A DNA stretch of 64,000 bases from Ifrita kowaldi (taxonomy: Eukaryota; Chordata; Aves; Passeriformes; Cinclosomatidae), in contig VZRS01010754.1 in NCBI GenBank assembly GCA_013398055.1, forward strand, positions 1 through 64,000, given 5' to 3'. A model generated the notes under the pieces. The model had not been told where the DNA came from. It searched no databases and saw nothing but the letters and a program-made list of their open reading frames with translations. The position numbers and the translations under genes are program-made. Of this stretch, positions 49,529 through 60,980 are shown piece by piece (within the stretch, counting starts at the first letter, position 1; each line of letters begins with the position of its first letter).

Positions 49529-49631
49529 AATATCAATATATGCAACTTCAATTTTTAAAATTAAAATTAAGAAGTATTTATTTTTTATAAATTATAACTT
49601 CTGTATTTAATTTTTTAAAATTTTGATATTA
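49529..49631. repeat. AT-rich imperfect palindrome, about 100 bp
   Basis: The left arm starts AATATCAATATATGCAACTT and contains TTTTTAAAATTAAAATTAAG. The reverse complement of the right arm starts AATATCAAAATTTTAAAAAA and contains ATTAAATACAGAAGTT. The arms pair imperfectly over about 45 bp, with several gaps. It may be a remnant of a small inverted-repeat element or chance pairing of AT-rich DNA. Confidence 0.5.
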
Positions 49632-50096
49632 TTCTATTTGCAGTCTTAAAAATCAAATAATTCTTTTCTGAAACAAAGTTATCTGGAGTTTACTAAATAT
49701 TGGCAGATAAGAACTGGTGAGATTTTATAGAATCTCAAAAAAAATAAAACAAAGAAAGAAAAGGGGAAAAAACGCTAAAGCTTTCCTGGTGTTTACTGGG
49801 GTTTCTTTTCATTCTCCCACTACTTAAAGATGTACTTTAGCTGGTGTCTGTTCTGGCCAATTTTTTATGGCTTCTAAAAGCAGTACAGAATATACAACAC
49901 CATTACCAGTCTCTGAATTCAAATTACACTGTGTGAATATATCTCTTAGTTTAAAAGACAGATGTGTGCCAAGGAAGGCAGGAACCTTCCTGGAATGGAA
50001 AGATGACCCCCACCTCCAAATAATTCTAACTTTGAAATTACAGAGCTTCCAGGCAAAGATAGGGGAAAAGGAATAACAGTTCTTTACCAGAATTTA

Positions 50097-50130
50097 TACA
50101 TATATATATATATATATACACACACACATA
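50097..50130. repeat. (TA)n-(CA)n compound microsatellite
   Basis: About eleven TA or AT dinucleotides pass directly into about six CA dinucleotides. Confidence 0.93.
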
Positions 50131-50199
50131 TAACAAGACTGCCAAACAACAACAGCAACAACAAAAAGAAGAAAACACTATAACAGCCTTTTCTCAGCT

Positions 50200-50570
50200 G
50201 CCAAGCAATTTCCCCTTTGGTGTAGTTATGACCATAACTGCCAGGGGAGACTGTTGGCTCATGTTGGGGCAGAGAGGCTGCAGTACCCCCCTTGCAGCTT
50301 CAACGGGCGCTCTGATGCAAGATTGGGACCTCCCTGTGGGTGATGGCAGCTCAGCTTAGAGAGAGGCAAGAAGTGTTGACTCCCCGAGGCATCCATGAGA
50401 GTGGTGGTCAGTCGTTGGCACCGCTAATGGCAGCCATTACATGCTGGGAAGGGAGGCAGGGCTTTATCGTGATGCTGCACTACTGTACAGAGAAGAGATC
50501 CGCTATGCCAAGACACTCTGCTACATCTTTTGTCTCTTAATCCGTGTCCATTCACTATCTCCCTGACAAC
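50200..50570. other. GC-richer segment of unknown origin
   Basis: This block contrasts with its AT-rich flanks and lies about 470 bp left of the ERVL-type remnant. It has a 66-codon plus-strand frame (50340-50540) without a known motif. It could be an eroded LTR or other retroelement piece, but I cannot match it to one. Confidence 0.35.
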
Positions 50571-51039
50571 AAATGGGAAGAAATTTCCCTGAGAAAAAAG
50601 AAAAAACATAAACCTAACCCCCAACATTATACTATTGCACAAGCAAACAAACTTGATATTCAATGGATGATTTGTTCTGCAGAATAGTTTTTTTCATAAG
50701 ATCATCAGAAACATAAGAAATACAAGAAGTAATATTGCTCCTTTGTAAAATATTTACCATCATAAGTAGAGAATAAGAAGGGATCTTCATTCTAGTCGTA
50801 AATGCCCAAAAGCAGTTGGAAAATATGGAAGTTGTCTACCCCACCCCCAAGTCCTTATTTAAAAATCAAAATACAAACCTAACAAATACGTGCTTTGAAG
50901 TACATGAATTTGAAATATTTATGAACCTAATCATATTCTTCTTTATTAAAAACATCTAAATTCCCTAATTCTTACACTTTCAGTGCACAAAAAATCAGAG
51001 ATTGTAATTGTCATGTTTTAGGAATGATCTTCATTTTAG

Positions 51040-51240
51040 TACTCCCTCTAAAAACCACATGCCATTCCTCCTACCCCTCCAATTGGTGGCACAAAAGGCA
51101 AAGATCATGGGTTGAGGTAAGAACAATTTACTGGAAACAGCAATGAGATAAGAAATGAAACAGTAACAGCAACAGTAATAATAGCAAAAGATGTAAGAAA
51201 ATAAATTATTCTCATGTAAAAGCTCCTTGAAAATAGATAA
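51040..51240 (-). mobile_element. Partial ERVL-type LTR, U5 side, minus orientation
   Basis: On the minus strand this reads as the end portion of an ERVL-like LTR common in songbirds. It includes a TTTCTTATCTCATTGCTGTT stretch followed by CCAGTAAATTGTTCTTACCT and CCATGATCTTTGCCTTTTGT. It lies in the right orientation and position to be the 3' LTR of the pol relic to its right. The terminal bases of the LTR, beyond about 51040, are lost or too diverged to see. The boundary with internal sequence between 51240 and 51600 is not resolved. Confidence 0.68.
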
Positions 51241-51790
51241 TGTTGGACACCTCCCTCGGACACATTTTCTTGACCAAAAGTATCCCCTTCCCCTCAGAAA
51301 AGAGTCCCTTTCCTCCATCCCCAGAAAATAATGTGAGGTGGTACAGAATAACCTCTGGGTCCTGGCCCTGCCCCCTCCTGTCTACTGCAAAAATTAACCC
51401 TGCCCTGGCCAAAACCAGAATATTATCTACCCTGTATTCTATACCATGCCCACATCCTACACCTTTCAACTATATATATGTATCTATATCTACGTATCTA
51501 CACACAAGCACAGGTATCATTTCGATAGTCAAGGGCCATCCCTCAAAGTTGCCTATTGAGTTAATTTAGTCCATAACTGTGGGTTCTATCCATCCTACAT
51601 ATTTTCCAGGGCAGAAGGGCTGGTGTGCTGTCGGGGTTGCTGTCTGCATCAGGAGCTCATGACCGCTGAAGCAGTCTGTACTCACTGTCCATGGTAGTTC
51701 TGGCATACAGTGGCAGTGTCATTCAGCAACCAATATTACACAATTCAACATTATAGTCTCTTCTCACTCAAAAATCAAATCCCCTTGAGG
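51241..51790 (-). mobile_element. ERVL-type region between pol and LTR body, minus strand
   Basis: The sequence links the end of pol to the partial LTR. It holds a pyrimidine-rich plus-strand text (purine-rich on the coding strand) near 51260-51330 and 51355-51380, and a short TATA/GTATCTA simple repeat at about 51470-51495. No env-like frame is visible, which fits ERVL elements, as they lack env. U3 must begin somewhere in this block, but I could not place its TG. Confidence 0.6.
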
Positions 51791-54150
51791 TACATATCAT
51801 GTTTCCTGGTCCCTCTGCATTACCCACCAAGCTCACTCAGGTCCTTGAGCAAAAATAATAATCCCAAGGATGCGTTTGCCTTTGCTTGAAGCAGGACTAA
51901 TCCAAACTGTATTACCTAATACTTTTCTTGCATGCTTCACAGGGACTTTATCCCCTTCTATGGTACATGGAGGTATTGATTGGGCAGGGACAGCTCGATT
52001 GGTAGAGCCTCAGGTGTTAACTAAACCAGGCGGCCTTAGCTAAATGTAAATCCCAGTGTTGGAAGGTCCCACCACTCACCGCTTTCAATGTGGTTTTTAA
52101 CAGTCCATTGTACCATTCGATTTTCCCAGAGGCTGGTGTATGATAGGGAATAGGATAAAGCCACTCAATACTGTGTTCCCTGGCCTGGTTGTCCAGAAGG
52201 TAGTTTTGGAAATGAGTCTTGTTGTCTGACTCAGTTCTCTCAGGAGTTCCAGGTCACCACAGGACTTGCTTTGCAAGGTCCAGGATGGTGTTCCAGGCAG
52301 TGGTGTGAGGCACAGGGTATTCTCCAGCCATCCAGGGGTTGTTTACAAGAGCACGCAGCACTTGCCTTGGCAGGCCTGCAGGACTGTGATGTAACCGATC
52401 TGCCAGGCCCCCCATTTGTATTTTGACCATCATCTACCATACCAGAGAGGCTTTACTTGGGCTGCTTGATCCCAGCACATGTTTCACAGTTATGGATAAC
52501 CCGGGATATAGAGTCTATGGGTAAGTCCATCCCTCGATCATGAGTCCATCTGGGTGTTGCATCTCTTCCCTGATGACCTGAGGCAGCATGGGCCCACCGA
52601 GCCAGAAGTAATTCACCCTTTATGTTTCCAGTCCAGATCCTCTTGAGACATTTTAATCTTGGCAGCTCGATCCACCATCCATTGTTGTGATGTCCTTCAG
52701 CAGCCTGACTCTTGGGCACATGTGCATCTCATGATCTACTTTTGCAGCCAACTTCTCTACCCAGGCAGTGACGTCTTGCCACAGTTCAGCAGCTCAGATG
52801 GATTTGCCAACTGGTCCTTCTCTGTCATTCCAGCCACTCCCATGGAGCATTTGCCACCATTCACAAGTCAGTGTAGAGCACTGGCCACTTCTCTCATTCA
52901 GCAATATCTAAAGCCAGCTGGACAGCTTTCAACTCTGACTTGATCCACCTTGTCCCTCAGTAGTGTCTGTGACTCGCTGCATAGGGCTCCATACAGCTTT
53001 CCATTTTCAATTTATCCTTATAATATGGCCAAAAATGTCAGTAAAGAGAATGTATCATTTTTCATTTTCAAGTAGGTAGTTATAGGACGTGTCACCGTTC
53101 CCCCCTCTGATGACGGTAACGATAGCCCAAAATTTTTCCCTTCAGGCCAGTTCATGATTACTTTCAAGATTCGTGGGTGATTGGGCTTTCCTGTTTGAGC
53201 TTGCTGTGTGATCAGCATGACCCACTTACTTCATGCAGCATCAGTGTCATGATATGTGGAGGGGACTTTCTCCTCAAACATCCAGCCCAGTATTGGCAGT
53301 CAGGCTGCCAGAAGGAGCTGTGGTTCAGTGCCAATCACTTCTGGAGGAGCTCAAGCTCACGTACTTTTTGCCAGAGACTTCAGGAAGGACCATTCTCTGC
53401 AGCTGCAGTGTAGAGCACATTTTTCATATCTTGTCCTGTCCTGACTGGTGCAAGGCCTACTGCATGAACAATCTCCTGTTTAATTTGTCCACAAGTTTGT
53501 TGTTGTCCAGGACCCCACCTTAAATCCTTCCTCTGTGTCACAAGATACAGAGAGCATTTACAATCTGACTGGAATTGGGACTATGCATCCACCAAAAACC
53601 CACAGCACCTAGGGAAAGCCTGTATTTTTGCCTTGCTGGTTGGTGGGAACATAGCTGCTATTTGTTGACCACATCCATTGGAATCTCACAATGTCCATGT
53701 TGCCATTTTACTCCTAAAAACTGAATTTTCTGGGGAGGTTCCTTTACCTTACTTTGCTTAACTGCAAAGCTGTCCTTCAGGAGGATTTGGATTATCTTCT
53801 CCGCTTTCTCAAAAACTTCCTCTGCTGTGTTTCCCCATACTGTGATGTCACCAGTGTACTGCAAATGTTCTGGAGCCTCACTTTTTCCAGTGCAGTCTGG
53901 ATCAGTCCATGGAAAATAGTGGGGCTGTGTTTCCACCCCTGGGGCAGTTGATTCCAAGAGCATGCCCCTCCAGCTGAAAGCAAACTGGCTGGACTAAGCC
54001 TCTGCTGCTAAAGGAATGGAGAAAAGCACATTAGCAGTGTTGGTGGTAGCACCACTTTGCTGTTTTGGACTCCAGTTCATACTGAGGTTCCAGCACGTCC
54101 AGCATAACAGCATTCAGAGGTGGTGTGAGTAGTCAGTGCACATTAGATAA
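51790..54150 (-). pseudogene. ERVL-type pol relic (RT, RNase H region, integrase)
   Basis: In minus-strand order, a reverse transcriptase segment begins near 54150, its active-site box lying at 53847-53858. A region where RNase H is expected follows (about 53640-52740), then the integrase zinc-binding domain (52719-52453, with HAASGH and CETC) and the integrase core (52440-52080). The gag gene, protease and first part of RT are absent, so the copy is truncated at 54150. The RT box reads YTGD where YxDD is expected. The first integrase aspartate is glycine (QIGY at 52391-52402). The second (SDNKTHF, 52209-52226) and the glutamate (GKIEWYN, 52107-52127) persist. Stops and frame changes break the frame repeatedly. 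ERVL is supported by the domain order and by the LTR to the left. The relic encodes no functional protein. Confidence 0.9.
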
Positions 54151-54830
54151 TGCACAAATAACCAATCACAGAGAAATAGTTGGAACAATTTAACAAAATA
54201 TGTGCACAAACATATATTTAGGAAAAAAGCTTTAAAGGAATATATTTTCAGTCAAATACAAGTTGTCACAAAGCACATAAATTATTCCCTTTTGTGAACC
54301 ACACAATTATTCTCATTCACTAACTACACAATTTTAAATTTATAAAAAATAAAGAGGAACTTTCAGGTCTGCCCTTTTCAATTAAGCAATTTATAGACAG
54401 ATGTGTCCTTCTTCACATGTTCCTCATGATCTTTTTGGTCTTGTCCAAATTTTTAAATAGAGTTAATGATTAGGTTTAAAAATGAAAATAAATACACCGT
54501 AGTACATGCAGGTTATGATTCACCCTTGAAGGTGGGTAACAGGTTCTTGTTAATACATCCCTTGGACTTAATACATCCCTTGGATGTTAACACATCTCTT
54601 GAACTGAAGTGAAATGAGACTGAATGATCAGTGTTTATATATATGTGGAAGGTTTATTTTAGAACAATTTGGTTGCAATGGAACGGAGGTATGTAGCCGT
54701 TTTGTTTATTATCAAAGTTATATACAATATGAAAGCATAAAGATATTACTTAAGAAACTAGTGATAATAGGAAAAAAAAGAAAAAAAGAGAAAGAAAGTC
54801 TAACAGTAGTTAGTGGAGAAGAATGGTATC
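54151..54830. other. Unannotated spacer with a short tandem repeat
   Basis: AT-rich sequence between the pol relic and the next LTR. Apart from the tandem repeat at 54549-54606 I see nothing assignable. A purine-rich run lies near 54770-54800. Confidence 0.55.
54549..54606. repeat. Three-copy 18-19-bp tandem repeat
   Basis: The unit TTAATACATCCCTTGGACT is followed by a near-identical copy and then a third copy with several substitutions (TTAACACATCTCTTGAACT). Confidence 0.85.
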
Positions 54831-55660
54831 ACCACCTATGGCTAACCTGGGCTCCGCAGCTTCTGTGTCGGAGCATGAGGTGCTGCAATCTTCCAAGAGC
54901 GTCTCGTTAGCGAAGCTGCTTGGCAGGACCAGCCACACACTCACACAAGCGTGCATGCACAAACGCATGGATACCTTCAGTAATATGGGTCGACGGCAAA
55001 GAGGCAGGAAGGGTCTCCATATAGACTTCCATGGATGGAGGTTTATTGCAGCTGCACCGTGAAGGAGTCCAGAGGCAAAGACAAAAGACAATGGAGGGTC
55101 CAGGTTTAAGTATGGGAGCAGGACGAGCATCAGAAACCAATGATCTGAGGGCATGAAGGCGGTACAAAGGCAGGACTAGGGAATGGGAGCCAATAGGGAA
55201 ACTGGGGGAGTGGCGAGGGGCAAGGGCCAGTGGGGGAACAGGGAGGGGAGAACCTTCTAGGACAGGGACTCATAAGGTAACAAAGGGGGGGGAGGCCAAT
55301 GGGCCAACCGGGGAAACAGAACTGGGGTATATTAGCATAACAGAACAGAGCATCCTGGGAGAAGCTTCCTTTCTCACCGTAACCTGGGAAGAATTCTCTG
55401 GTACTAGGGACTGTCTTAGCAGAGATCTCTCTTTGTCCCTTGTACCACAGGCCAACTGGCCACCACAACAGCTCGTGAATCCAGAAACAGGGCTCGACTC
55501 AAAATTTATAGGTCCATTGGTCAAAATGATGATCACAATATTGATCCGTCGGAGGTGGGGGAAGCACACACAACGGGTCAATGGGTAAATACATACTGAG
55601 GGTCAGGTGGGAATGCCCACATACCTCCTCTGTGGATGGGAGTATTACATTGTTGCAACA
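54831..55660 (-). mobile_element. Solo LTR of an endogenous retrovirus, minus orientation
   Basis: GC-rich DNA of about 830 bp reads as U3-R-U5 on the minus strand. It shows several ATTGG boxes (for example about 55315, 55190 and 55138), a TATA-like ACTTAAACC near 55105-55113, and an AATAAA signal (TTTATT at 55042-55047 on the plus strand) about 210 bp before the end. The likely start is TGTTGCAACA at 55653-55660 (minus sense) and the likely end is near ATACCA at 54825-54831; both are tentative. I found no target duplication. The box order resembles the LTR at 2870-3505. Part of 55480-55660 could be internal 3' sequence instead of U3. Confidence 0.62.
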
Positions 55661-57589
55661 CTGTGGATCGTGAACAAGAGTCTGGGGGCCCTTCAAGGGT
55701 CTTTAATAGTCTATAACACCATCTAAGACATGACTGCAGTTTCTTCCACCAGTGTAGTTGAGACAGTTATGCCTGATTGGAAGGCACAAAGACTGGAATT
55801 GGACTGGAATAATAAAAGACACAGTAAAAACAGGATTGAGAGCAAAAGAGTGAAAAACACAGAATAAGCTATTAACCAGATGCTAAGACTATCTGATGCC
55901 TTAAAAGTAATCTTCACTTTTTTTTCAATATAAGAGCTATCAGGAGGACACAGAAAATTATTCAAAAAAGGTTTCAGGAGAGCACTAACGCAACTAAAAG
56001 CAACACTGATAAATGAATATAAGAACAGACTCAAACTGCAGTTCAAAAGTGGCTATCAGTCTAATCATCTAGTGTTATGTTGTCTGTACTCCACACATAT
56101 GCTCACACTTAAACACAATTAGCCAAATGCTCACTTTTGAACATTCGAGATCTCCAAGAGACTTGTTTAGCAGTTAGACTGCAGAGAGCAGTTAAGTGTT
56201 TCATATATTCAAAACAAAATTCTTGGTTTTGGTCACTGTTAAAACTTCCATTGTTTTTCACAGATATACAGCAAATATGCCAAATGGATCAGAGCACTCT
56301 AACTGCCATATACCGTTTATGATTACTGCAGATTTTCCGCCACATGGTAAAGCATTATGATATGGTCAAAACAAGCATTCACAATTTAACTAGATATGAC
56401 AAGGAAAAAGGAGTCACTGTTTACTGTAGTACTGCATTATCCCTTGGTATAGCTCTGTAATTTGCAGCCATTTAGTAAGAGCATAAATAGAATGTTGCTA
56501 ATCAGATCCCGAGAAGACAACAATCTCTAAGTCTAAATTTAAAGTCTTTTCCTGCTGACAAATAAATAGTGAATCCATACCCTCAGGGCAAGGGGAGACA
56601 TGGCTGGGACATACGAGCAAACAGTCAAGATAGCTTTGAAAGAGCTTTGGAACTTCTATGAAGCCCAGAGAACTTCTCTGGACAGTAGCATGGTTTATAG
56701 TTACTCAAGGTTGCACTAGGTTGGTTGCATACATGACTGCACAATTTATAGTGCTATAGCCCAGAATACAAGTTAGAGTCACTAAGTATAAAGCCACATA
56801 ACCAATGTTTACTCTCTAGTTCTGATTTAATTTATGGAAATTACTAACAGAAAACACAAAAAAATCAAGAATGAGTCTTCACACAGACTGTATAATTTGT
56901 TATTGCACTAATGGCGCTTTAATGGTTTAGTATTAGTATAATTACATTGATGGAATTAAACAATATAAAAAGGCCTATATAGACCAACTAAACTGCTGCA
57001 TTCCTCTTTTTCAGCTGGACAAAAGTTTGTATGTCACTTCTACTCCTCAAGAAACCCACAACCAGTGAATTTTGAAAAGAGTTACAAGGTTTAAAAATAG
57101 CTGAGAGTGGCCACGTTTGTATCAAGAATTTCTGTCTAGTATTGAAAGCTCCCTTTTATGTCCAAACACAATTTATGTGAACTACCTTTCATGAACATCT
57201 TTTTTGATTAAACTCTAATTGCTTTGGTACTTCAAAGTTATATCCCTGACCTAAAATTAATTCATTGTTTATATTCATTAAGCTCATTGGAAGCCCAGGA
57301 GGCTCCATGATCTGTTCTCACCATCTAAACAGAACCACAGAATTATTCACATATGCAGAATTCTTACTAGTGTCTTACCTGATACATCATTTGTTATTAT
57401 TGAACACCTATGACACTACAACAAATAATAAAGTTTGATTTACAGTGCACTAGGAGTAACCTGCTCTTCCTCAAATTAATGTATCCTTAATAAAACCTTT
57501 AAAAAAAAAACCCAAAAAACATTTTTGTAGGGAAGGCAGCATCCTTTTCATTTGTGCCAATATTCCAGACAAACAAGGAAAGTAGAAGA

Positions 57590-57755
57590 AAACAAACAAA
57601 CAAAATTTTTTAAAACACCCCAAAAATACAAACTAAACCAACTAAACCAACAAATTTTTGAAACAACCCCAAAACAAACAAACAAACGAACAAATAAACA
57701 AACCTCCACCAACCAACCAATAAAAAATAGCCAACCAAACAAAAAAACCACCACA
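57590..57755. repeat. (CAAA)n-like low-complexity tract
   Basis: Interrupted CAAA, CAAC and CCAA units make a 160-bp A/C-rich tract. The open frames across it on both strands translate to Lys/Gln/Thr or Phe/Leu/Val-rich strings and are products of the repeat. Confidence 0.88.
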
Positions 57756-60700
57756 GTAAGAAAGGCAGCATGTCTGCTAGGGAGCAGTGCATGCAAAGCA
57801 GCTTACCTACATTTTCTTTTCTTCTAAGCATGAAACTAGAAATTCTCCTGTTCACTGAAGGAAATGGGATCCAAAAACTCCACTAAAAATGTCAGCCAGC
57901 AACCCAGAATGATCAAAAATGCAGGCAAATGGCAGAATTCAAGTTACTGCAAAAGCTTGCATGACCAACCCTTTTATCTTAGTTAGAAGTGGAGAACCCA
58001 GTATAAGCAATAGCAAAATAGCCTTCAGAATACAAAAGTGCATAGATTCAAATTAAAGAAAGGAAGAAAAATTGAGGAGCTAGTAAGTGTATTTATTTAC
58101 TCTTATGTTTAAGACAGTTAAGATACAAACTTCCATAATGAGGAGATATCCATGAAAGTATGTGATTGAACAACAGTCTACACTAAAGTCTTGCGAAATT
58201 ACAGCTTCTATTATGTGGATTCATTTCCTTATTCTTGTACATTTCAGGTGTGATGTCATAGGCAGATCAATGAAAGATGCATAGAATTGACATTTTCCGA
58301 AAATGGGATCTGAACTATCCTTTTATTGCTCTGTCAGTGTAAGGCTGCTATCTTCACAGTGCAAATATGTCTGTACAAATATAAATTCAAAATACTTATT
58401 CAGAATATTTTTCATATTCGTTACATTTCCCATTGGTAAAGCTTTATGGCCAAACATTAACAAAGACTTTCAAAATCAGTGTGAATCATATCCTACCATT
58501 TGTGATTTGAAAACACTGGCTGAGAGAATAATGTCTCAAGTTGCTTGTGAATGTGCTTAGAATGGTAAGACTGCTTGCTTTTCTAGTACCAAAGTTTAAT
58601 CAAACAAAGCTCATCAAGTCTTAATAGTAACCAAAGAAACAAGACCAGTATAGTGTCAATACTCTAGCAAATGCAAAGAAAAATGTAACTACATCCATAT
58701 TCAGAAACACAGGCATTGCAGACGCATTCTCCAGCCTCTGAGTCCTGTGTCTCTCCAGGAATACGTAGGGTTGACATTCACATATTTGACAAACACAGTA
58801 TGTAAAAAAATCAAAGCAGTCTAAAAAGCATAATAGAGGAGCAAGAAGGAAACATCTTGCCCTGCACATGTTTTCACAGGAGGAAGCTTCTAAAGTCTGA
58901 AAGAAAAAAAAAGATAGCAGGAAGAATTTGAGTACAATTATCTCCATTACAAGAAGACAACATTTTAAGTGCTTATTAACAACTGTAATGTTACTAGGGA
59001 AAATACCTTATTATGTCACTCTCTAAACACTATGTCATTAGCACGTAAGGCTTAAGAGACAACACATTTCACGCCATGATGAACATTTCTTTGTACAGAA
59101 CATTTCACTCAGCATGATTCCAAGGCAGATACAGATGCTATAAAGAATGGAAAAGAAAAAAGGGAGAAAATGCAATCTCAAAAGAGGAATCATTCTGCAG
59201 TCTTGGGTAATGAACTTCAGGGTCACCAGGAGCCCTGCTGATGACTTAGCCTCCAAGATCTTACTTCTCCATTGAGGCCCCAGTGGTCTTTGAGCTGCTT
59301 GTTAGGAAGGACACAAACTGACAACAGTAGCAGAAAAAACACAGAAACAGTGCTTCCAAGACTACTTGACAAAGAATTTAGCTTAAAGATCTGAGGTACT
59401 GGCTATTGTATTAATTTATTTAAGGATGTATCTCACACATTTCTTAAATTGTAAGATTTTTCCCAAAACTTTGTTTGCCAATAGGCTTTAAAAATGCTTC
59501 TAACACACCTAATCTAGTTGAATGGAGAGTTGTATACTAGAAAAGTGAACTTTCAAGCTTAGTCTGGAAATGTATACCGAAGATCTGTACTCAATTCTCT
59601 TGCTGTGAGCAAGATTGGGCTGCATCACATAACCAATTTGTGCGAAATAACTGCAAGTCTGTAGTAGTAATGTCTTCATCTCCATGTGGAGAGCTCAAGT
59701 CCAGATAAATATACTCATGGATGAACTACTCTGCTTACTGACGCTTTTATGAGATGTTGCCCATCTCTAACACAGGTCAGTATAAAAGCAGATTAAGAAC
59801 TCCTCTAATTGCGTACAAGCACACTTATGTCCACTCTATAGTTGTATAAAAGTAAAAAGGAAGGAATAATCCTGCATCCTAAGATCTGACATGATACCAA
59901 ACACTTGGTACTGCTGGATTAAGGCCTTTAATTTTAGTCTATACAATAGCAGCAATTTTTCATTCCAACTGAGAAAAAAGAATGAAGAAAGAAAGACATA
60001 AAAGGAAGTGAGATGTCCTACATATGACGAGACTCCTTGAACTCTTTTTTCTCCACTTGGGGTTACATCCGAATAAAGCATAAAAAATTACAACCTAACC
60101 TAAAGTATCTTGTTTAACTCTTTGGAACACTTATAAATTATATTTCTCTAAGACATAAGACAGTAGATAAAATTATAAATACAAACTCACTTCAATTACA
60201 CTACTGAAGACAAGCTGAAAAATATATGTGTATCTCCTTAAGCTTGCAAACTATTCTGGAGGTACAAATGAAACACAGGCTGTAATCTAGTTATTTTTAG
60301 ATAAATGGCAATAATAGGAAATGGGCCTTATTTATTTATTAAATACACATGGTCTTGAAATAAAAGATAATAATAGATAATAAAAGAAATATTAAATGAA
60401 AGTTTTTCTACTAAGTATATCACCTACGCAAAAAACACTAATTTTTTTTCTGAAATAACTTTTATGAGAAGCTCTTGTGATCAAGATGGGCTGGTTGTTC
60501 AAAGACAACAGTATACTTTGCCAGAAATACTACAAATTTGTGATGAGCAATACTCAAGTTATAGAGAGATATAGAGAGACAAGTTATGAATACTTCATAT
60601 CCCAGAAAAAGCCTGTGAGAACTTTACTTTTTGTTATCATCAGTTCTCTCTGAAGGAAACTGTTTCACGGAAAATAAATCTCTCAGTCATTTCACTGCGG

Positions 60701-60964
60701 AACAGAAATTTTCAAAGCTTCCAAGTTTACACAGAAAACCAGAACCCTTGTTTTCCAGCCAACCTTATTAAGAAGAAAACTGATGAAAGAGAATGTAGTA
60801 GATCTGAAACATTCTAACAACTCTATATGTAATAGTTTAGCGTTTGACTGCACTGTGATAAAACAGTCAGCAAAGAACTTTGATATTAATCTTTATCTAT
60901 AATTTGAGTTTAAGCACTTATTTATGTTCTGCAAAACTTCATATCAGCAGATATTTCAAAGTGT

Positions 60965-60980
60965 TATATATATATATATG
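60965..60980. repeat. (TA)n microsatellite
   Basis: About eight TA dinucleotides. Confidence 0.88.

Noticed and set aside
53177..53523. Overlapping plus-strand frames of 62-96 codons
   Set aside because: They are antisense shadows of the ERVL-type pol relic.
55130..55581. Minus-strand frames of 103 and 112 codons in the LTR
   Set aside because: They run through U3-like sequence with CCAAT-type boxes and show no known protein motif.
57548..57855. Frames of 81-91 codons on both strands
   Set aside because: They are products of the CAAA low-complexity tract.
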